Source of the DNA: Narthecium ossifragum
Taxonomy: Eukaryota > Streptophyta > Magnoliopsida > Dioscoreales > Nartheciaceae
Assembly: GCA_963920575.1 (NCBI GenBank)
Contig: OY986969.1
Coordinates: 5,528,001-5,592,000, forward strand
DNA: 64,000 nt
Direction: 5' to 3'
In this document: piece after piece, positions 11,001 through 24,428 of the stretch
How positions within the stretch are numbered: the first letter of the stretch is position 1
Layout: each line of letters starts with the position of its first letter
Program-made: the position numbers and the translations under genes
Notes under the pieces: model-generated
Database searches by the model: none
What the model saw: the letters and a program-made list of their open reading frames with translations, nothing else
Told to the model about the DNA's origin: nothing

Positions 11001-14000
11001 TAACCTTCCACTTTATCACACAGTATTTTTAGGTAGGGGTGAGCAAAACCGAACCGTAACCGAAAAACCGAACCGAACTAGAACCGAAAAACCGAACCGA
11101 ACCGAACAACTTTGGTCCATTCGGTTCGGTTCTTCGGTTCATTTGGTTCAGTTCAGTTCTCTAACTTTAAAAATTTCAGTTCTTCGGTTCGGTTCGGTTC
11201 TTCATTTTAAATTTCGGTTAGAACCGAAAAACCGAACTTTTTAGTAAAATAATTATTTTTTTATTTTATATACTACATAAGTACACATATGGTTTGGTTC
11301 AGTTTTTACATGAATTCGGTTCAGTTCGGTTTTCAAAATTTTGGACCGAATTAGTTCGGTTCGGTTCTCAAAAATCTGAACCGAAAAAGTTCGGTTCTTC
11401 GGTTATGGACCGAAAACCGAATGTGCACCCCTATTTTTAGGTTTGGTTCGGTTTTTACATGAATTCGGTTCGGTTCGGTTTTCAAAATTTTGGACCGAAT
11501 TAGTTCGGTTCGGTTCTCAAAAATCTGAACCGAAAAAGTTCGGTTCTTCGGTTATGGACTGAAAACCGAATGTGCACCCCTATTTTTAGGTTTGGAAGCA
11601 TTTATCTAAACCAACTATGGAACTATGTTATCTATACTCTGGGCAATAGTCTCTATTTTGAATCCTTCCTCTGCAATTAGAGGTGCCTATTGGCATGCCG
11701 GTGCGACATTGTCGTGCATGTCCTTGACCGGCTTGGCACATGTCGCCAACACGAACAGGCACGGACCAGCACAGAGTTTTAAGGGTTCTCACGGACATTC
11801 TACCCTCTAGTACACATATAACATGTGTTTTAGTCCTTTGGGGTGTATTAAGGTTATTTCAACAATTAAAATACAAAATAATTAATTTTAAACACCAAAC
11901 GTAATAAAGTATTATTAAGGACTTAATTTAATTTTAACAATCGTATCAGACCATTAAAACTTCGTGCTGCTCTGTGCCGGACCGTGCTGGTCGGCACATG
12001 CTGCTCTGTGCTGATTAGCATGGCATTTGCTGGCCCGTGCCAATCCATGCTGGCCAGCACAGTAAACCTTGCATATTTGGACATAATAAATTTACTAATT
12101 GTTCCCTTCCTTTGATGCTTTTCCTGCTATTTGTAATGGAACCCTCTCTTGTACTAAATAGGACTTAGTGCCCTTTGTTAAAAAGTCTAAATGGCTCATG
12201 GAAAGTGCAACTATGTTGACGCTATAAGTTCTTTTAACCTCATAAATTTTTATCCCTAATCCATTTTGTACATTAGAGCATGTTCATGAGATTTTATTAG
12301 GTCTTTTTTCCATGAACACTCCAAAGGAAAAGTGATAAGAGGTGGTATTGGTACATATAGTTCTACTAAGTTAAGCATCGTAAGAGTATTTCTGCATGAA
12401 AATTGACTTTCAAATTGACAGGGAGTTCTGTGCTTGATTTTTTGGGATACTGAATTTTAATGTTTTCTGTTTATAACTTTCATTTCCTTTGTTATGTCCA
12501 TTGGATAATAAAGTAAATGGGATGAGTATCATTTGGTAGATGTATGTTTCACTTTTCTCCTCAGTATGCATTCTTTAGTTTGGTGAGCATTAGACTTTTG
12601 TAACCTTCTGCCAACACGTAGTCGTAATTTTGACCATTCGATCGTATTAATGTTCAAGAAATTATCTACTTCATTTTCTCTTTGAATAGGTGTGGCGCCC
12701 GGCAATCTGGTGATTTAGGTTCATCAAGCGAAGCACTTGATGGAATTCTTGGTTTTGGGCAGTCGAATTCCTCAGTTATTTCGCAGCTGGCTTCTTCTGG
12801 AAAAGTGAGGAAGGTATTTGCTCATTGCTTAGATACTATAAATGGAGGAGGAATATTTGCTATAGGAAATGTGGTGCAGCCAAAAGTGAAGACAACACCG
12901 ATGGTACCCAATCAGTATGTGTTAATGCTCATTTATGTTTGTTTAAAGTTCATGTTTATACTGTAAGGTTGATTTTCTATGCGCATCTTAATCATGTGTT
13001 TCTTCTAATGTTGCATGCTGCCAAGCAACACCTTTCCTATTCACAGGTCAATGTTTATGGATATAATAGCATGATGATTTCCATAACTGAGTGCCAACTA
13101 CCTTATAAAATGGCATGCAGCCTATCCTCCCAGTGCGACATCATGTATCATTTCGTGCCTAATAAATCATCCAACGAAAAATTAGCCTTGCTTAATTGAT
13201 GGAAAGCTAAGAACGAGGCAAAAATATTATCTTTACCTTGCATTTTGTATACAATGGATCTTGATTATGTTGCTTGCTTACATTTTTGCGCTTGAAAAAT
13301 AACTACAGGAACACAGACTGGATTTGCATATGTTCCTAGAAGGGATTATCATGCTCGTCCGTGCCGAAGAGCATGCATTGTGCTGGTAAATTACTGCACG
13401 ATGCTTATAGGCACAAATACCATGCCAACATGTATTGGGCCTCCATGCTGCACGCACGGGTCCGTGCTGAGTATTGGCACGTGAGTATTGGCACGATCCG
13501 ATGGGTGTGCAAGTGCCACTGGCACGATAATCATTTGTTCAAATTATGGCTTACAACATGGTTTATATGGCATTAGAGCCCATAACTAATAATGTCAGTA
13601 AGCATACTTAAAATACGTATCTGATCTGAATGGTTTCATAAATGCCAAAAGAAGACAAAGTAGCCTACATTACTTAACTAGCATAAGGGAATTTCCTAGA
13701 TTTGTCCAAATGCTATAAGTGCAAAACATGAAAAAAAGGACTCCATGCGACTTGTTGTGTTGAAGAATACGGACTTCTGTTAGGGAATCTGTGTGCTAAT
13801 ATTTGTTGTATCACCCTTATATGATCTTGCTTGGATTTATTAACTGCGTACTATTTTGTTCATTTACTCTTGATTGATAACACATTTCTTCTGTAGGCCA
13901 CACTACAATGTCAATCTGAAAACAATTGAAGTTGGTGGGGCCTTTTTACCGCTTCCAACCGATTTATTTGTTGCCGGAGACAAGAAGGGAACGATAATTG

Positions 14001-17000
14001 ACAGTGGAACTACTCTATCTTATCTCCCTGAGGCAGCTTATAAGCCAATGATGAGTGCAGTACGCAACAATTTGTTCCCTATTTTTAAATTGATATTCTT
14101 TCCTGCCCACTTTTACTCATTTTTCAAAGTCTCTTTAGATCTTTTCTTACCAGCCAGATTTGAGCTTTCACACCGTTCAGGACTTCCTATGTTTTCGGTA
14201 TACTGGAAGGTATGCATTTATGACTCAATTGTTGTTAATCTTGGTATAGGTTCTTGATGGGGACCCATGGCACATTTATGACTCCATCGGCTGGCTCCTT
14301 TAGTTAAATATTCAGTTGTTGGGACCCATGGCACATTCGAGCAGACATGAGAGAGAGGTGTTGGATTCCATCTATGTAATTAAGTTCAACCTCTCCCATC
14401 AACTTAAGCTTTTGGGACAATTGGTGATTTAAGAATATTTTAGTGCTGGGCATATCGCTTGCATAAAATTAGTGCATATAAGAAAGGTTAACAGCCCTAT
14501 TAGAAAAAGTTGTATGTCTTCTAAAATAAAAGGGATTACGTTTGGAATCCTTGAAAGCAGTTCTATGGGTTCTAAAACTTTCCTCAATGAATTGCTAATG
14601 CAAACCAAATCACCTTAGGATGTTCTGTTTTCTCCTTGCAGTGTGGATGATGGATTCCCTGATGTTATTTTCCATTTTGAGAACTCACTCTCTCTGACGG
14701 TGTATCCCCATGATTATCTCTTTCAAAATCAGGTAAACTAGTATACACCTTATGTGCCTAGGTGAATAAGGTTGAGATGTCTAAGTTTCATTCCGTAATG
14801 TATGTCTGATGTCATATACTGCTATAAACTGCATTTTATGCATTTTTGATCAGTTATTTTTCTTGCCTTCTTTTGGATGCTTGCATGCCCTTGTTATGTA
14901 AATCTATTTTTGGGAGTAGATTTCATGCTTATTTGTAAGATGGATTTTGTTAATGAAGCATTGTGGTGTGAAAGCTAGTATGTCGTGCAAATATTCTGCC
15001 ACAAGAAGAGACGTAAGCTTGATGCGAGGATTGAAGAATCTGCTTTTTTTGCTTGAACATAAATATAGCACCTGAATATAGGCTAGAATATGGAGACATT
15101 TCATCATATAGATATCATTTTGATGGAAAGAACTTGTACAAATGGAGTGAAAAATGGGTATAGGTTGCTTTTCAAGTAAGTTTGGTTTACTCAATATGTA
15201 TGAAATAAGATTTTCTAATAATCATCATGTGTAGATTCACACTTACTATTTCATAATAGAAATCACTTTGAGAGCATGACTTCAGAAAGCAGTTTGGAGA
15301 TTTTTTTTTCCCCAACTCCTTTGTGGAAGGTAAGAGTTTTGGACGCTTGACCTGGTGGTATTCATGCAATAGACCCAACCCTTGCTACAGCAATGCAGAA
15401 TTGGTTTTGTGGGATCATGACCTATAGACAAGACACTACAAATGAGCATAAAAACAATGGTGAATAAAGAAATGCTAGCCTTGGATAACTAGAAGGGAAT
15501 TTCGTCCTTCCCTAGTCTAGGATGTATGTGCTGCTTATAGCTTTGTATCTTTCAGATCACATGTTTCCTTCCTCTGGGAGTTGTGAACTTGCGTTTGGTT
15601 TATAGTGTTACATTTACTTTACCTTACTTGTGACCAAGGGTTACAGTGCTGTCACCTTGTGGCGTGGCAGGCAAATGGTCGGCACAGCACCGGCCCTGCC
15701 TACCCCTTGTGCCGATGGCACAATGAGCTATAGAGGAGGAGATAGATGAAGAGAAGGTAAGCAAGAGGGATAGAGGAGGAGAAGAAGAGCAGAGTAAGTT
15801 TGGTGTAGGCAGAGAGGCGAAGGGGCCAATCAGAAAGTGGGCCTGTGGCTGGAGAGTACGCTCATAGGAGTTGATGGGGGAGATAGATTTGGGTTTATAA
15901 CTTAAGTAAGGTTAACAGATTTCCAGGTGAAACCCATCCAAAGAGACCTGCAACCGATTAAATCAAACCTGTTCTAAAGATTCTGCCTGATACCTACTGT
16001 TTTTGCTTGAAACCTGATAACAGATATGTGTTAGAGTACTTGCGAGATTACGTGCCGGCACGATATTTATTTGTTTGCGCCATGTGTGCCAACCAGCAAA
16101 AAAGTTATTGCTTGTGACACCAGAGATCTCACAGGCATGATAAAACCGTTACTATTGATAAAAGCAATATAGGCTAAAAATCTTAAACTAGACTAGCTAA
16201 GTAATTTTAATCTCCATGTCTGTTGTCATCAGCTAAAACTTTTTCCAAAAGAAAAAAGAATCTAAATTAGATTACTACTTCAAAATAGTCACAACCAAAA
16301 TGAAATTCCAATAACTAGTGCTAAGATGAAAGCCCTCAAATACATAAATGTTTCTTAGCTACCTCTACTTTATCAAAGGTAACTACATCATGTGATAGCT
16401 TGGAACAACTCCGAAATCCTTAGTGGTTGAATTATTTGATCTTCTACTTTTGAATCTCTAGCTTGAAGTATGCTCCGTCTTATGTGAAAAATATCTTAAG
16501 ACTTAACTTAGCAAGTAAATTTGTTAATCTCATGTGTCAAATTGAACTATTTAGTGGAGTATCCTTTCCTTACACACATTTAAGAAACAGTGCCACTGAT
16601 AGAATGCAAATATCATGACAATATTTCCTTTTAATTTTGTGGCATCTTTTAGATTCTCTCAGACTCAAAAGAGTAAGGAGCATAACCTATTACGTTCGAG
16701 TAAGAAAATCATCCCTTCGTTCTCAATTCGAATTAAGTTCTTCTCCCTAGCCATCACACGTCATACGACATTATGACTGGGCTGTTCTGTTCCCAACTTC
16801 ATGGGCTTGATCTCTCGTTTGCTCTAAAGGGAAAGAACCTCTCTTTAGGTTATGGGCAATGGTTTCATTTTTCATACTCCATCACGGATGTTGTTTGGTT
16901 AGGAACTTGACATAGTCGGTTTTGTTCATATAAGAGCCTCACTCATTTGTCATCGTATTGTCCTGCTAACACGCCTTTGGGTGTTTCAATGACAACAAAG

Positions 17001-20000
17001 AATGCTTACAGATACCCATAATTTGTTTCAAGAAGAATACAAGGAAATATGATTTTGCAAAATCAGTTCAGTAAGTTAATTTATTTGCTAGATTGGGTCA
17101 TTGTAATACTTGAAATGACCAAAACAACCTCCCATGTTAATCATCAATTGCCATTGTCGTGAAAAGATGCGGAAAACATCCGGTTTTAAAAGCTAATTTG
17201 ACCAAGTATGGAACTTTATGATTATAGTCACCATGAATTTCGTGTCGGTCAGCACTGTCGACACAGACATGGCAGTATAATATTGGCAGGATATCCTTAC
17301 TGCCAGTCTGCCACTACACGCCTAGTTTGGGCACATCCCGTGCTGACCGGCACAACCCGTGTCCACACTGATCATGCTAGTGACCGGCACAGTAAACCAT
17401 GATAGGAAAAGTTTATTACGTTGGGAATAAGTACCAAAAGTTAGGTCATAAGTATGAAGCATTTTTCAAATCACACCCTTTCTGTACTCACTGCATTCAA
17501 GTATGTAAAAGTTTTAGAAAGGCTGATTTTTATTGTGAAATAAGACTGGTTTCTTAGAATTGTGTATTGCAAGAAATTTCATGATCATTTGGTCATGGAT
17601 CAAAAGTCGCTTGCAATTTGGCTGATGCTAGGAATCTGAGATTGACGCAGATTTCCTTGTTCGACCAGGTTAGGACTCCTATTCCGATTCTTACTATTCT
17701 ATATACAAAAACACCTCAAGCATGACATAATTATCATATGAGTCAAGGTATTACAATAGCTTAGAGTGACAATTGGTAATTTGGTATGCATCGTGTCGTG
17801 AGGAGATCGGCACAAAACATCTGGTAATGGCAAAGATCATCCTGGCACTGAAAAATTTTGTCGACTTCCAGTGGGGTTGTTATGTGCCTGCAACACTTAA
17901 AACTATGGGCGTTATGTAAGTCAAGTATTCGTACTTTGGTAACCTATTAACTCCTCTTTACGTTTATCATATCCTGAAGAACTAGAATAAGAGAAACAAC
18001 TCTGCAGATTCTTAAGACTCATGTTCAGGACTATTTCCTGGTGATTATCAGAATGAGTATAGGCATTATTAGGGGTGCATATCCAGATTGAACCTCTTCA
18101 GGGAAAAATGACCAAAAGCTATTTTTAAGTGACTTTACATGCATTGAGAAACCCTAAATTGTTTCTGATGTGGATCTCCTCTGGATTATGGAATCTTTTA
18201 ATACATCAATGCATAAGGACAAGAATAGCTGGGGTTGATGTTTGTGCTTCAACACAAAAGGCTAAGAAGGCTGAGCACTATTTGTGAACGGAAGTAGTGT
18301 ATGAGAAATAATTTAGTCATAAGAACTTCCGAGTCATATCTTGGCATATAGCATAGCTCTTCAAACTCCATTTCAAAAAGAACAACTGGGCATCTATATT
18401 TCTTTTGTGTTCGACATTATGTTAGTTACACTTGTTCTAGATTTACTAAGGAAGAGGTAATTTTTCTAGCATTTTCATTTTATGATAACCTTCTTGCACC
18501 TCAGGTCATTTTATGACCTTTGCTTTCGCTTATTATGGTCTTGTTTATGTGCTCGTAAGTTTGTGACTTTTCCTTCCCCTTTACTTTGAGGTAGTTTCTC
18601 ATCTTTTCATCTTTCTAGTTTGACTTTTCTTGTAACACGGTAGCATGTATTTTTGCCGCTCTATCAGATGGTTCCTTATTTTACCCTTTTAGCTGTTTTT
18701 GTTTTTCTGCCAGCTTTATGTATGTTCTTGGTGTACTGCTTCATGGATTTCATTCATTGTTCGCTTCTTTACAGGAAGATGTTTGGTGTGTTGGTTGGCA
18801 AAATAGTGGAGTTCAATCTAAGGATGGAAAAGACATGGTTCTTCTCGGAGGTATGCACAGAAATAGTTCAAACATTCTGGACTTGTTGTTGGATGATATT
18901 TGTACTTTTCTTCTGTGGGCATGATTTACATAAATATATTTGCAGGACCATGAGATTTTTGAGATAGCATGAAACATGCACACTTATCTTGAGGGAACTG
19001 ATGTTAAACTGTGATATTGTTTGTGCAGATTTAGCCCTGGCAAATAAGCTAGTGCTGTATGACCTTGAAAATCAGGTTATTGGGTGGACAGAGTACAATT
19101 GTAAGTATCGTGGTACTTTACAGCAATTAATACTTTAACCTACTAAACCATTTCAAAGACAGAATACAACTTATTCTTAGGCACCTCTTAATCTTTTCAT
19201 GCTGACTTTCCATTTTGGTTCGTAGGAAAGTATCTCATTTGTGAAATACTTATTATCTCTTTGCATAAAATTTGATGAGGTACTCTGCTTCACAGCGTGC
19301 CAATTGGAAACACCACCTCGCTCATAGGCACCCCATCCTTTTTTACATGCTGACCTCCCATGTTGTTCAATGGAAAATATTTCCACTTGTGGACACATTT
19401 ACTCGATGTTGTCAAACTTATATCTGTTCATGAAAAATAGAAGTCGGTCAAAGTCTACTATTCTAGTGAGAGCTAGCGAAATTCATTGACTGCGATACTG
19501 CTAGCACATGCTGTGCCGACTAGAAATCAAATGTTAGTGAGAGCTATTGAAAATCACAGATTGCCATGCTGCTGGCATGCACAGTATTTTTAATGTTGGC
19601 ACCAACCGCAAACGCTAGATTTGCCATGCCAGCAACTTATTGGCGCGGTAAGTAGGGCCATGCTGAGTGAAATTGAATCCATGGTGAAATTTGCATCTGG
19701 GTCAAGGAAATGTAATTTCGAGAACCTGGGTCAAGCAGTTGTCCTATAAATGGGTCATTTATGTTGAGGCTATTATGAAGTATCATTTTGCATAGTGATA
19801 ATGAGGATCAGGGGAATAATGCACATCTAATTATCAGTCTTGACCAGTCATAAGTGGTTAGGGCCGCCTCTTCCTTTGTTGCACGCGATCCTCCGTAGTA
19901 GAGAAAAGGTGTAAGGGGCTTCTGGGGCATGGGCATGGTTCCTGTCAAAGCTGGCTGTTGCTAAGGCTGTGGGGAAAAATGTCAGATGCGTAAAAGAGTT

Positions 20001-21135
20001 AAATCCACTCGGAAGGTACCTTCATGCTGCCATGCAAGAATGGTACCTTGATGTCACTTGTCTGCAGGTGGTTATTTGATAAGATAGGTCTTGATTTTAA
20101 CCTCAATTCGGGTTAAAGAAGCATTAGTTTTAAGTGCCGCTGGCACGCGGTATCTTTAGTGTCAGCTCAGACTCTGTGGCGACTTCCTCTCAGCATAGTA
20201 CGTGCTGACCGGCACTTGAAACCATAATTGGAACGTAAAGGATATTAATTCCTGAAATCTTTTAGGGGCCTTTTGGTTTGGGGATAGAGAGGGGGGTAAC
20301 CCCCTTATCCCTTCCTTTATCCCCAAACATAATGGGGATAGTAAAATAGGAATAAGGTGGGCTAAGATGGGCCTTCCCAAGAAATGGGGATAGAACTTAT
20401 CCTATCCCCATTTAACTCCACCTCCATTTCTATCCCATTTCTATCCACCAAGTAAAAAAAATATTTTGGCCTATCCCCACTCATTATCCCAACTTTTTTA
20501 ACCCCCAAATCTTTTAATCCGGAATAGCCTATACGGGGCCTTGCAATTTTGTCGTAGATGAAAATTGAGTTTGAACTGCCATTTACCACCAATGAATAAG
20601 TCATAACCCAATGCAGTCATTTCATTTATCGCATTCCTTTTTTAGATAGAGTCAGCACATTGGAGACTCAAAAGTCAAATTTGTAAAACGACACTAAGAA
20701 CTAGATGTTAGATGGTTCATAATGGTGTGTAAACGGGCAAGGCTCAAGCATACAAGACAAGTGTGTGACTTATTGTCCTCTAGTTTGAAGTTGATTGTCA
20801 AATTCACTGCCAATCCCATCTACAATATTTGTAAAAAGTGACATCCTTTGTTTGTAAAAATGAACTGCTGTCAGACTTAAAGAGAGTGTTGAAGCAATGT
20901 GCAACATGAAAAAACAGGTAGAGTTGAACTCTTATCTCTTTAGAGTAGCACAATTTAACATGACTTTTTAACTTTAATTTCAGGTTCTTCAAGCGTTAAA
21001 GTTCAAGATGACAAGACCGGAGCTTTATATACTGTTGATGCTAATAATATATCCTCCGCCAGCATATTGATGATGGGAAGGTCCATATCCATAGGGGTGT
21101 TGTTACTAATCGTGATAACGTTGTGTATTAGCTAA
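8065..21135 (+). CDS. GPI-type aspartic protease (pepsin family A1, plant A36/A39-like), 10 exons
   Basis: Exons: 8065-8285, 8378-8507, 8599-8846, 12690-12914, 13897-14059, 14139-14209, 14642-14732, 18775-18850, 19029-19100, 20984-21135. Every intron is GT-AG, phases match throughout, and the joined frame gives 482 aa. The start at 8065 gives a signal peptide (leucine-rich residues 8-20); an in-frame ATG at 8026 would add 13 charged residues before it. The two catalytic Asp lie in VDTGSD (Asp94) and IIDSGT (Asp310), the usual DTG/DSG pair of bilobed A1 proteases. The protein ends in a hydrophobic tail (about 463-482), expected to be exchanged for a GPI anchor. By family, such enzymes act at the cell surface or in the secretory path; Arabidopsis A36/A39 are linked to pollen and pollen-tube function. 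Introns 3 and 7 (3.8 and 4.0 kb) hold MITEs and other repeats. No break is seen. Confidence 0.93.
11034..11433. mobile_element. hAT-type MITE in intron 3 of the aspartic protease
   Basis: The ends are taggggtg and caccccta, a typical hAT inverted repeat, and the flanking 8-bp direct repeat (tttttagg at 11026-11033 and 11434-11441) is exact. The ~400-bp body is almost entirely variations of AACCGAA/TTCGGTT, so each strand can fold on itself extensively. No transposase is encoded. The reading frames inside are low-complexity. Confidence 0.85.
11442..11582. repeat. Second copy of the right half of the hAT MITE
   Basis: This is a near-identical copy (about three differences) of 11288-11433, including the terminal cacccctа-type end, and it is followed by a third copy of the 8-bp flank tttttagg (11583-11590). 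It lacks a left end, so it is a tandem partial duplication rather than an independent insertion. Confidence 0.8.
11686..12072. repeat. Dispersed GTGCCGG/CCGGCAC-rich repeat
   Basis: Many degenerate copies of short GGCAC and GTGCC words ('gaccggcttggcaca', 'gctggtcggcac') end in 'cagcacagtaaacc'. Similar ends ('ccggcacagtaaaccatg') occur at 17385-17402 and, more degenerate, near 20210. It is probably an old non-autonomous transposon; no inverted ends or target duplication could be fixed. Confidence 0.5.
13346..13570. repeat. Further copy of the GGCAC-rich dispersed repeat (intron 4)
   Basis: Clusters of 'gtccgtgc', 'ggcacg' and 'gtgccactggcacg' with the same composition as the copy at 11686-12072, in otherwise AT-rich intron DNA. 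Boundaries are approximate. Confidence 0.4.
17225..17403. repeat. Further copy of the GGCAC-rich dispersed repeat (intron 7)
   Basis: It opens with 'gtgtcggtcagcactgtcga' and closes with 'gtgaccggcacagtaaacca', giving an inverted GTCGGTCA/TGACCGGC relation between its ends. Of the copies in the window this one shows the ends best. Confidence 0.5.
19490..19670. repeat. Further degenerate copy of the GGCAC-rich repeat (intron 9)
   Basis: 'ctgctagcacatgctgtgcc' and 'ccatgctgctggcatgcaca' blocks, partly duplicated inside the copy. Boundaries are approximate. A short related stretch follows at 20115-20232. Confidence 0.35.
20265..20506. mobile_element. 242-bp MITE-like element with 10-bp flanking direct repeat (intron 9)
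   Basis: It begins ggggccttttggtttgggga and ends ttttttaaccccc, and the 10 bases aaatctttta flank it exactly (20255-20264 and 20507-20516). The body is dense in GGGGATA and TATCCCC words, so the two strands can pair internally. The flank length fits a Mutator-like or similar element; the terminal repeats are too weak to name the superfamily. Confidence 0.45.
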
Positions 21136-21509
21136 TTGTGTTTAATCATATTTCTAAAATAGAATGGAACATGAGTTTGATTATTTTATTTTGCTCATTT
21201 ATATTCTTTGCATAGATAGAAATGTGCTCATACAGTTCTCTTTACAGAAAGAAATTTGTTCATGGAGTCTCCTCTGTAGGGAGATCCTCTCCAGAGACAA
21301 GTGTAATCAAATTTCTACCTCTAACATTTCATGATTGCAATAGAGCTCTGATTTTTTTTCTTTCCCTTGTCTCTATGGCTTTCAAAGCCTTCATGAATTT
21401 CTCATGTCTGTTTTTGTTTCTTCTTTTCATTACCTTTATTCAGATGTGAATTCTAGAACCTCGAGTGGTACCTAAGCCTCCATTTGTTTTTTTTCCTAAG
21501 TTTATATGT
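21136..21509. other. 3' flank of the aspartic protease
   Basis: No further gene is seen between the protease stop codon and the MULE target duplication. The stretch should contain the 3' UTR and polyadenylation site. Confidence 0.5.
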
Positions 21510-21518
21510 ATATAATAC

Positions 21519-21561
21519 GGGTGCGGCTATCCGCACCACCGTTTCGACTCAACACACCACA
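21519..21561 (+). repeat. Left terminal inverted repeat of the MULE
   Basis: 43 bp, identical to the complement of 28834-28876. Within it GTGCGGCTATCCGCAC is a short hairpin (6-bp arms, 4-base loop), so each terminus is itself palindromic. Confidence 0.93.
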
Positions 21562-21949
21562 CCATTTTTCATACCCAAAAGACCTATGGGTGATATGTCT
21601 AAACTAACCTTCTGAAATACAATACATCACAAAACCTAATCTACCATAAGATTTATTTCTCAATACACCACAATACCACATTTTCTCCTACCTCTAACCA
21701 TCATCTTCTCCTTCTCTTATTACCGAATTTTCAACTCCAATCCCTAACCATCTCCTCCCTCCAAGCCCTAGGTCTTCAAGTTACTCACTCCCCCTCCCTC
21801 CAAGCCCTAGGTCTTCAAGTTATTCTATCTTCTTTCTTATCCTCCAACACATTCACATTATACTCCAAACCATCTCCTCCAACCTTAGGTTTTCAACTCA
21901 CACAAGCCCTCCCCATTATACATTGTCAATCCAAGGTGTATTAGTCGAA

Positions 21950-24428
21950 ATGGATGGAGAAGACGAATGTTGGAGCGAAGGAGACGAGAAAAGGCGCTCA
22001 AAAAATGTACATTTCCTCTTCTCTTGTTTTTTTTTGTCCTTCCCGGATCGCGTTTTGATCGGTAGTATCAGACCGACAGAAAACGTCAACGTATCGGTAT
22101 GTAGAACCCGATACTTTGGCTTAATGTACCGGTAACATAGTACCGATTAGTATGCTATGTATACCGGGACGTATCCACCGAAACTATAGCTTATATACCG
22201 GTAAAATGGTACCGATTAATACGTTAGTATACCGGTACCATGGTACCGATGTGAACACAGTGTTGGCTACCTGCCTTACTAACTCTTTGCTTACATTCAG
22301 GAGCATGTTTCTACTGATGTGAGCGGTGTAGGAGCTATAATTACTCACGACTACACCTTGGAATTCACGACCAGTACGGTATGTTGTTAAATCGCTATAT
22401 CTTGCCGGACGACAACTAGGTCTAAACTTCATTAACATAATTCTTATTGTTTGGTTATAGATATTTCAAAGTCGACAAGCACTTGTCCAATGGGTACAGA
22501 CAGTTGGGAGGCAGAATGGGCTGGTGATTGTGACAAAGAATTCAGAGGCCGGGGGGTGTGGTAGAAAGCCGAGGATTACCTTGGCATGTGAGCGCAGTGG
22601 AGAGTATCGGAAAACTGTGAAGAAAGATGATAGTGGGAAGAAAAAATTTGCCAATCGAAAGAAAAAATCTGTCGACTCCGGGACGAAGAAGTGTGGATGT
22701 CCTTTCAAGCTTCAGGGTGTGAAGCTTGTATCTGATGATGATTGGATGCTAAGAGTTCTTTGCGGAGTCCACAATCACTCCCATGCGGATCACCTCGAGG
22801 GTCACTCGTTCGCGGGAAGATTATCTGCTGAACAAAATGATATGGTGGTTACGATGTCAGCAAACCTAGTGAAGCCACGGCAAATCCTGAACACTATAAA
22901 GCAACAAGATCTTGAAAACGTATCCACCATGAAAACCATCTACAATGTACGTCAAAGGAACAGGGTGATTGAAAAGGCTGGGAGATCAGAGATGCAGCAA
23001 CTATTGAAGCATCTAAATGAGTTTGGATACGTTGAGTATCATACGGTTCGAGAAGACACAGACGCTGTGAGGGACGTATTCTGGGCACACCCTGTGTCTA
23101 TTGATTTAGTCCGTGTATTTCCCGAGGTGTTGATTATGGATTGCACCTACAAGACCAATAGATATCGACTTCCACTGCTAGAGATTGTTGGCGTCACGTC
23201 GACGAGTATGACATTCGCCGCAGCTTTTGCCTACATGGAGTGTGAGAAGGAGGACAGGTACACATGGGCTTTGAAAATATTAAGGACATTGTTGGAAGGA
23301 TGCCCAATGCCACGCGTTGTGGTGACAGACCGAGAACTGGCTTTGATGAACGCTATCAGCTCGGTCTTTCCGGAGTCCAAAAGCATGCTATGTAGATGGC
23401 ATATCCAAAAGAATGTAGAGCTCAGCTGCAAACACATTTTCGAAACTGCAGATAAAGCCGACTTGTTTATGACAATGTGGAAATTGGTTGTAACTGCATC
23501 TACCGAGGAGGAGTACAAGAAACACTTGGAGACACTAGAGACATCTTTTTTCGGTTACCCAGCAGCTTCTAAATATGTTCGGGAATCGTGGCTGGATGGC
23601 TTCAAAGAATTGTTCGTCAGTGCTTGGACTGACGAATATATGCATTTTGGCAATCACACTACAAACAGGGTAGAGAGTGCACATGCCAAGTTAAAGAGGC
23701 ATCTCGGGGCATCCAGCTGCAGTTTTGACACATCGTGGGCTACTATTCACTCCCTGCTTGAGCTGCAACACTGTGATATCAAAGCCTCCTTTGAGAAGAG
23801 CAAATACATTGTGCATCACAGTTTCAAGCCGGCCATCTTCAAGGAGCTGCGAGGCTTCATTTCAAAGAGTGCTCTTTTAATAGTTCAAAAAGAATCTGAG
23901 AGGGCCAATGAGATCAGTGCGGATAAGTTCGCATGTGGTTGTACAGTCCGACGCACACATGGCTTGCCATGTGCCCATGAGATCGCCAACTACAAGCTTG
24001 ATTGCCGCCCCATACCCCTAGAATGCATACATCACCATTGGCGGAAGCTTGACTTGTCGGCTACACCAGCCAATGAAATCCCAAAACTTAAGTGCCAAAA
24101 TGCTCTAGAACTCTTGGAAAACAAAGTTCTAGCTCAGAATGAGGCAGGAAGAATGCATTTGCTGAAGAAAATGTATGAGCTAGCAGAACCGCAGTCTAGT
24201 TATGTTCTTGAGCCAGAGGTGAAGTTGAGGACCCGCGGTCGACCAAGCGCTAAGGAGAAGAAGTTGATGCTCTCAACACAACGCGACCCATCCGCCTTTG
24301 AGTATGCACCTTCGTTCAAGGACAGTAACTCACTAGAGGAAACTCCTCTACATGTTAGTCCCATATCTTGCATGAAACCAGAGAAGCCTGATATAGTCAA
24401 AAAAAGCGTCCAAAGGAGAGAGTGCTAA
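21950..24428 (+). CDS. mudrA: MURA transposase of the MULE (FAR1/WRKY-GCM1 zinc finger, DDE core, SWIM finger)
   Basis: Exons 21950-22006, 22301-22378 and 22461-24428 join in frame to 700 aa. The third exon has no early in-frame ATG (a GTG at 22524 is not a likely start), so the start is placed at the ATG 21950. Visible parts: a Cys/His zinc-binding FAR1/WRKY-GCM1-like region (CGCPFKL...CGVHNHSH), a DDE catalytic core with Asp in LIMDCTYK, Asp in VVVTDREL and the presumed Glu in TTNRVESAHAK, the CRWHIQKN motif, a SWIM zinc finger (CGCTVRRTHGLPCAHE), and an AT-hook-like RGRP near the C-terminus. By family it binds the terminal inverted repeats and catalyses cut-and-paste transposition. The frame ends just after an A7 run; the OTU domain continues in the -1 frame. 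Confidence 0.9.
22030..22255. repeat. Palindrome array (CGGTA/TACCG) in the first intron of the transposase gene
   Basis: Several short palindromes such as taccggtaacatagtaccga and 'taccggtaccatggtaccga', spaced by 15-25 bases. The same type of array lies in the 5' region of the PMD gene (28050-28300) and in the central palindrome (25182-25809). Confidence 0.8.

Noticed and set aside
24399..24405. Canonical -1 ribosomal frameshift heptamer joining MURA and OTU
   Set aside because: The run is in the wrong register for an A AAA AAA slip (it reads c aaa aaa agc) and no obvious downstream pseudoknot was seen; kept only as one explanation among three.
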